A stretch of DNA of 64,000 bases from NCBI GenBank assembly GCA_027943335.1, contig BSBK01000525.1, forward strand, positions 558,001-622,000, in the 5' to 3' direction. Every line of letters starts with the position of its first letter. The stretch's first letter is position 1. This stretch comes from Chamaecyparis obtusa. Its lineage: Eukaryota; Streptophyta; Pinopsida; Cupressales; Cupressaceae. The notes under the pieces were generated by a model. The model was not told where the DNA came from. It saw only the letters and a list, made by a program, of their open reading frames with translations, and made no database searches. The position numbers and the translations under genes were made by a program. Positions 58,988 through 64,000 of the stretch are shown one piece after another.

Positions 58988-60263
58988 TATTAGGAATAGT
59001 CCCAAGAGATAACTGAGAGGGAGGGGTGAATCAGTTATCTACAAGTTTCAATTCTTTATCCAATTAAGTATACTTAAACATAAAGCATAAACACAATGAA
59101 AGAACACTTGAACACAACACCAATATTTTGGTTATGGGGAAGCCCAAATAGGTAAAAACCCCGATGCAAATTGACACCCACTAATATTCTACACTTGTGT
59201 ATTATGATCCTTGTTAGAAGATCCTTAACCCTATTAAGAGTTGCTTTACAATATGTTTAGTACAGTAGACCTAGTCAAGGGTTAGACCATGTTAGGAGTC
59301 TTTTACAATAGTCCCTATTAGGGAAGATGATGCATTGTCTGAGAGCACACTGCTCAAAGGGGTGAAGGCCACAACCTTCAATTTAAAAGATACACACTAT
59401 ATCTGGATCTTGGTAAACTGCACTTTGACCTGCTATGTGGATCAGTTCCAATGTATAGAAAAAATACTTTACTTGGTTACATAGACCTTCTTCTGATGGC
59501 TCAACAATTCACACGCTCTGCTCTGCTCTAACTTTCAACCATGAACCACACTCTAGCAATCACAAATGACTGCCTATGAATATATTTCCTCTAAATTATA
59601 TAATCAAGTCAGCCTATTAGAACCACCTTGAAATCATATTAGAGAAACCATAACAAACTCCAATAACAATTCAGCTAGCTCTACTAAGCACACAACACAT
59701 TCTAGGACCTGTCTAGTAAGATAGTTGTAGACGAATGCTACACACTGTCGGCTCTACCAAAACATCTGGATCTTTCTCCTCAAGCTGAATTACTTCATTC
59801 ACTCTTAATTGAAGATCACTAACTCTTCTCCAAGCTCCAATCCAAGGGTGCATACCAAAATGATAAGCGCAACTCCAGAACCAATATAATCTCTATTGAC
59901 TCTTCTGAATAAACATAGGAAACTACTACTAGCGAATAGAAACTACATAACTTCACTTCTACTAATCATCAAACTTTGTGTCCATGAATGTAACATCACT
60001 AAAATGTCTCCATGATATATCCAAAGGATCAAGGCTCCATGATAACTATACAAACAACCGTCAGGAACACTGCTGACACAAGCTGCTATATAATTTTCTG
60101 CACTAATAGTTAACCACTGCATCCATTATATCATGCTGATAACATGTCCATGCTAAATATACTTAAGGCTTACTAAATAAGTCATCCATAAATACTACTT
60201 ACCATATGTTGTCATTAATGACAAACATACAGTCAATACTGGCCTGCTAGAAAATCTCCAACA
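58988..60263 (-). repeat. 5' LTR of Copia G
   Basis: It starts TATTAGGAATAG (first G mutated to A) and ends AAAATCTCCAACA. It lacks the TRIM and so shows the empty site. Confidence 0.9.
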
Positions 60264-60268
60264 AGTAT

Positions 60269-61850
60269 ATCTCTTCTAGTAGATGGATTTATTCTTGTTT
60301 ACTGTTATAAGGTAGAAACAAAGAATAAATTTATGGAAAAAAGATGCCCTAGTTATTTAGGTTTTGACTTCATAGTGGTAGATTGGAGTCCTTCATTTAA
60401 TCCCAATAATATACAGGGAATCAAGGTATTAAGAGAAATTAAATTAACTAATTTACTGGTGGAATTATCGATTAAGGAAATCTTTCAAAAAAATAAGGGA
60501 TAAGTTAGGTTTTTATGAAAGAACTATTATCACCAAATATCCACAATAAGATGCAATCCTCTTAGTGGAGATGGACATCTCAATTAAAATGCTTCCCCAA
60601 TTATTGATTCAAAGTAGAGCCAACAAGTTCCTATTAAAACCTAGTATAATGCCATGATTAGTTATAAACTATATTCAAATTTAGGATCAGGCAAGGCCTA
60701 ATCAGACTCAAACAGCCCCCCCAAAGGAATTCACATTATCTTCAATGAAATAGGGGGTGGTTTCTTGATTAATCTTTCAGTTAACCTTCCAACAGATCCC
60801 TTGGATTCAAGGTATCTTGAGAAGAAACATCAAACATCTAAAATGAGCAATCATACTATGAAAAAAATCACTATTCAAGAACAAAACATATCCATTACAG
60901 AGGAAGGGAAGATTACAAAAGTAAAAGAGTTTGGTAAAAAGGCAAGCCAATGCCAAATGATAACAAATGGTAATAAAGATACAGGGAATCAGGGGGTTTT
61001 GCTCTTAAGCAGTCTAGAATAGAATGATACTTCAAAATCTAACATGGATAACACAAACAATAATATTTCAATAATACTCCCTAGCAGTTCCCCATCTTCA
61101 TTAAATATTAGGGAAAAAAGCCCGAGCACTCTAAAAACAATTTCAGATCCTAAAAATGAACCTAAGAACACTTCTATTAATACATCACCCAACAAAATGG
61201 ATTTCATTTAAGAAGAAGTGAGGAATGAAATAAGAGGTTATTCACAACCATCATTGAAGGAAAAAGTAATGTAATTAAACCTCAAAAATTTAGAGGGACA
61301 CAATGGAGACTCAGATTTGTGCTCGAAGAGAATAGGAGAAAAGGTCAAATCTTTTGGAGAGATGGTGGTAAACGCTAACTAAACTCCAAAGACTAGTGAC
61401 AACCCTAATATGGTCCCATCAGATGATTCAAAAAACTCAAAATATGAAGATGAAAAAATTAAAGAAGTAAATACAATATCAAATTTTATTTGGGAATCAT
61501 TAATTGAGGAATTAATGGAATAATTTTTGGATGAGATATGTGATCCAGAATAATTAAATTGTCAGAAGGAGCTCCTAGTTGAGGGTATCGACTTGAATAT
61601 TGACACCTTAGGGGGATTCAATAGAAGAATTGTCAATAAATTTGGAGATTAAGGCATCACATAATCAAGAATCTCAAGGCATTGCCTAGTTCAAAGATAG
61701 TAAGAAATCCCTAGATTGTGCAAAAAAAGTAAGGAAATGAGGAAGAAAGCCTAATGTAGAATTAAGAGGTTTGGCAGGGGAAGCTACTAGATAGGTCAAC
61801 ATTACATTCATTTTGAATGCAAGAAAGGGGAAGAGGCTTCCCAAAGAGCC
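60269..61850 (+). pseudogene. LINE ORF1, second part (DUF4283-like region and tail)
   Basis: After Copia G, a DUF4283-type stretch can be read in pieces: KKRCPSYLGFDFIVVDWSPS, then IKVLREIKLTNLLVELSIKE and GFYERTIITKYPQ. It is followed by a polar Lys/Asn/Ser-rich tail (an 85-residue open piece at 60765-61022). Several stops and at least one frameshift interrupt it. DUF4283 proteins are the usual ORF1 of plant L1-type LINEs. Confidence 0.6.
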
Positions 61851-62131
61851 ATGAATGTGCTTTCATGGAATGTTAGGGGCATGAATTCCCCTAACAAGCA
61901 GTGGTTAATAAAATGCTACATCAAAATTCACAACCCAGAGATTATGTTAATTCAAGATACAAAGTTAGATAACATATAGTTAGGGAATTTTAAAAAGAAA
62001 TTAGGACTGAGGGAAATTGAAGCCTCACCAAAAATAGGAGCATTGGGTAGCTTGGCAATTATCTGGGATCCTCAAAGTATATCAATCAACATAATACAGA
62101 GGAGAAAATTTAGGATGAGTGGAACGATCAA
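61851..62131 (+). pseudogene. LINE ORF2 endonuclease start
   Basis: MNVLSWNVRGMNSPNK, then IHNPEIMLIQDTKL and GSLAIIWDP, match the start of the APE-type endonuclease of plant L1-like LINEs. The usual catalytic Glu in the LQETKL motif is Asp here. One TAG follows. The gene is cut after 94 codons by the next insertion. In the family this domain nicks target DNA to prime reverse transcription. Confidence 0.8.
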
Positions 62132-64000
62132 TGTAATGTCCCCGCTAGGGAACCCATAAGGAATCAGGTCTTAAGACCAAAAATTGCAACTAACAAATTT
62201 TTTTCCTAACATTACATCATTACTACTTCACATGTACATTCCTTAAGGTTCCCTTAATGAATTCATTTACTAACATATTTACATTACTTATCCAAATTGA
62301 ATTTCATTTCCTTTCTTTACTTTCACATTTTAGAACTTAAGAGATAGGGTAAGAAAATAACATTTCATTTGAAATTATATTTCTTTACTTTATATACTAA
62401 TTTCATTTCTCCTTCCTACACATTGAATAACTATTCATTACAAATTACATTTTAACCTTAGCATAATAAACATTTTCTTTCATTGCAACAAAGGAGAGAT
62501 AGAAAAGATCATTCAACATTACATCATATATTTCCAACTTTGTTCTTTCAAATAATAACCCTTGAAATCAAGCCTAGAACTATCCCTCCCAATTACATTG
62601 CTTTTCTTTTAAATTACATGTTTTTGATAATAGATCTCATAATAGTAGGTACATGATTGGCCCAAAGGCATTACAACATATCTTTACATCTTTACTTTCA
62701 GTACAATAATACAATATAAAGGTCTTGATAGAATTGAACATATCCAAGTCACAAACCACGAACAAGACCTCAAATATTTCTTGCCACCCAACCATGTGAA
62801 ACTGGTGAAGTTCCACCCCCCATGCTAGGAGATAGAACCAAGATACTCACAAGGCCCTAAGCAATCTAAGGTTCAAAAGATAAAGAAATCCAAGACTCAA
62901 AAAGAACATAAAATATCACCATACTATAACATAGAGGTCAAGGTTCTAGGATACCACCTAAGTGAGTGTCATCACACAACCTGTGTATTAGGATCCACCC
63001 TGGAAACCATGTAACCCTAGTCCCCCCTTTATGAATAGGTATCTACCTTGGAAATTACCCATGGTCTCGGTACTCCAACAGGACTATGTGGACATTAATA
63101 TGTTTTCTTTCATTATCTTTTGTTTCCCCCCTTTCCAGGTTAATTTTTAATGTTATCACTTTTTACAAACCCACCCATAGGATCATCTGGAAACCACTTT
63201 AGGGTTCCAACACCTATGGTGAGCCACTCACTTAGGGTTCCCATTCCCTTACCCCATCACAAGCCAAAGATACAAAATAACACTTCCATGTCCTGATCCA
63301 TAGGTTTAGGAAACTCCCCTATGCACTCAGGTCCTCAGAGTGAGTCCTAACCCTAACCATATACATAACAGGAACCATTGGAAGGATGTTTATCATAAGA
63401 CACCTCAAAGAAAAACACAAGACCTGCCACATGCATACATACAACTTTCCACAACTTATTTATAGGTCTAGAGAACCCTCTTGTGCACACAGGCCACCGA
63501 GACGAGTCCTAGCCTCATAAACTAAGCTCGATTATATGCCAAGTGAAAAACATAATAAGTACACCATAAAATATCAAAAAATAAAGTAATGAACATACAT
63601 AGGGGATAAAAACTTCCACATGAATTAACAAAACATTATGATAAACTTAAAGCAATAAAATGAACATTAAAAAATGCAGACAAAGACCAAGATCAAGCAT
63701 GGAAGATATAGACCAATCCCCAAGCCAAACATGTACCCAACACTGAAATCCATGACTCTAAAGTTTCCACAATAGGTCTAAATAGAAAATGAAAGTAATA
63801 TAAATTATAAATTAATAAATATTGATGGGAAAAGATTGTACTATGAACTAATGAACCTGCAGGAATCTATGCATGACTATTGCTATATGACTGTCATAAA
63901 AATATAGTCTCAGTATCGTAGGCATAAATTTTTTTTGAACTGTTGGATTTTGCTAATTTTGATATATGTTTGATAAAACCTAATTGCACACAGTCTCACT
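62132..64000. repeat. probable LTR of another retroelement, runs off the window
   Basis: It begins TGTAATGTCCCCGCTAGG exactly where the LINE frame is cut. The first letters resemble the Gypsy D LTR (TGTAATGCCC), which suggests a - strand Gypsy LTR. No gene is seen in 1.87 kb. Without its other end I cannot check the target duplication. Confidence 0.5.

Larger units (their letters stand above)
54197..60263 (-). mobile_element. Copia G, complete ends, internally deleted
   Basis: The left (3') LTR is 54197-55845 and the right (5') LTR is 58988-60263. The target duplication AGTAT lies at 54192-54196 and 60264-60268. The internal part holds a Gag start fused to the integrase core, then RT and RNase H. 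The middle and end of Gag, the protease and the integrase zinc finger are missing. It inserted into LINE ORF1. The termini (TGTTAGG...CCAACA) and Gag type match Copia F. Confidence 0.9.

Overview
The window looks like intergenic DNA from a large, retrotransposon-packed plant genome. A gymnosperm (conifer-type) genome is my best guess, because of the density of nested, partly decayed LTR retrotransposons, the very long LTRs and the absence of any recognisable host gene. This is inferred from element content only. I see no rRNA, CRISPR, operon, prophage or bacterial signal. Nearly everything that can be named is a mobile element. Reading frames are mostly kept but interrupted by stop codons, many of them TAG or TGA at places where a sister copy has CAG or CGN, as expected from decay of methylated cytosines.

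Layout. 1-5273: a degenerate acidic ORF on the + strand, a field of hairpin-forming repeats (about 1950-2815), a decayed tRNA-Arg-like sequence (3842-3916) and a + strand Copia-type LTR remnant (about 4290-5273). 5274-8170: element B, a truncated non-autonomous LTR element on the - strand. 8171-8642 and 15801-19914: Gypsy element H (- strand), split by non-autonomous element A (8643-15800). 19915-21917: nothing recognised. 21918-52022: a four-level nest, all on the - strand. The LTR of Copia F (22691-52022) contains Copia-type E (23370-51518). One LTR of E contains a giant Del/Tekay-like Gypsy D with 5.4-kb LTRs (23612-46572). One LTR of D contains non-autonomous element C (37698-45027). I can read target-site duplications for D and E, a near-exact one for C, and the empty sites of C and D in the partner LTRs. 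52023-53001: start of Copia I. 53600-62131: a LINE on the + strand, split by Copia G (54197-60263). Copia G carries a 335-bp TRIM element inside its left LTR. 62132-64000: the start of another LTR-like insertion into the LINE.

The most interesting content is the A/B/C family. These elements have LTRs, a tRNA-iMet primer site and a polypurine tract, but no reverse transcriptase, integrase or protease. They carry two genes: ORF1, a coiled-coil protein with a string of CCHC zinc knuckles, and ORF2, a protein of about 1,050-1,090 residues that I cannot assign. Copies A and C are broken at different places but share a common reading frame, and most nucleotide differences between them are silent, so ORF2 seems to have been under selection. 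Their termini match those of the Copia G/F lineage, which is the likely source of the mobilising enzymes. Element E is a second type of non-autonomous element: a Copia Gag-protease frame that runs into an acidic domain where integrase and reverse transcriptase should be.
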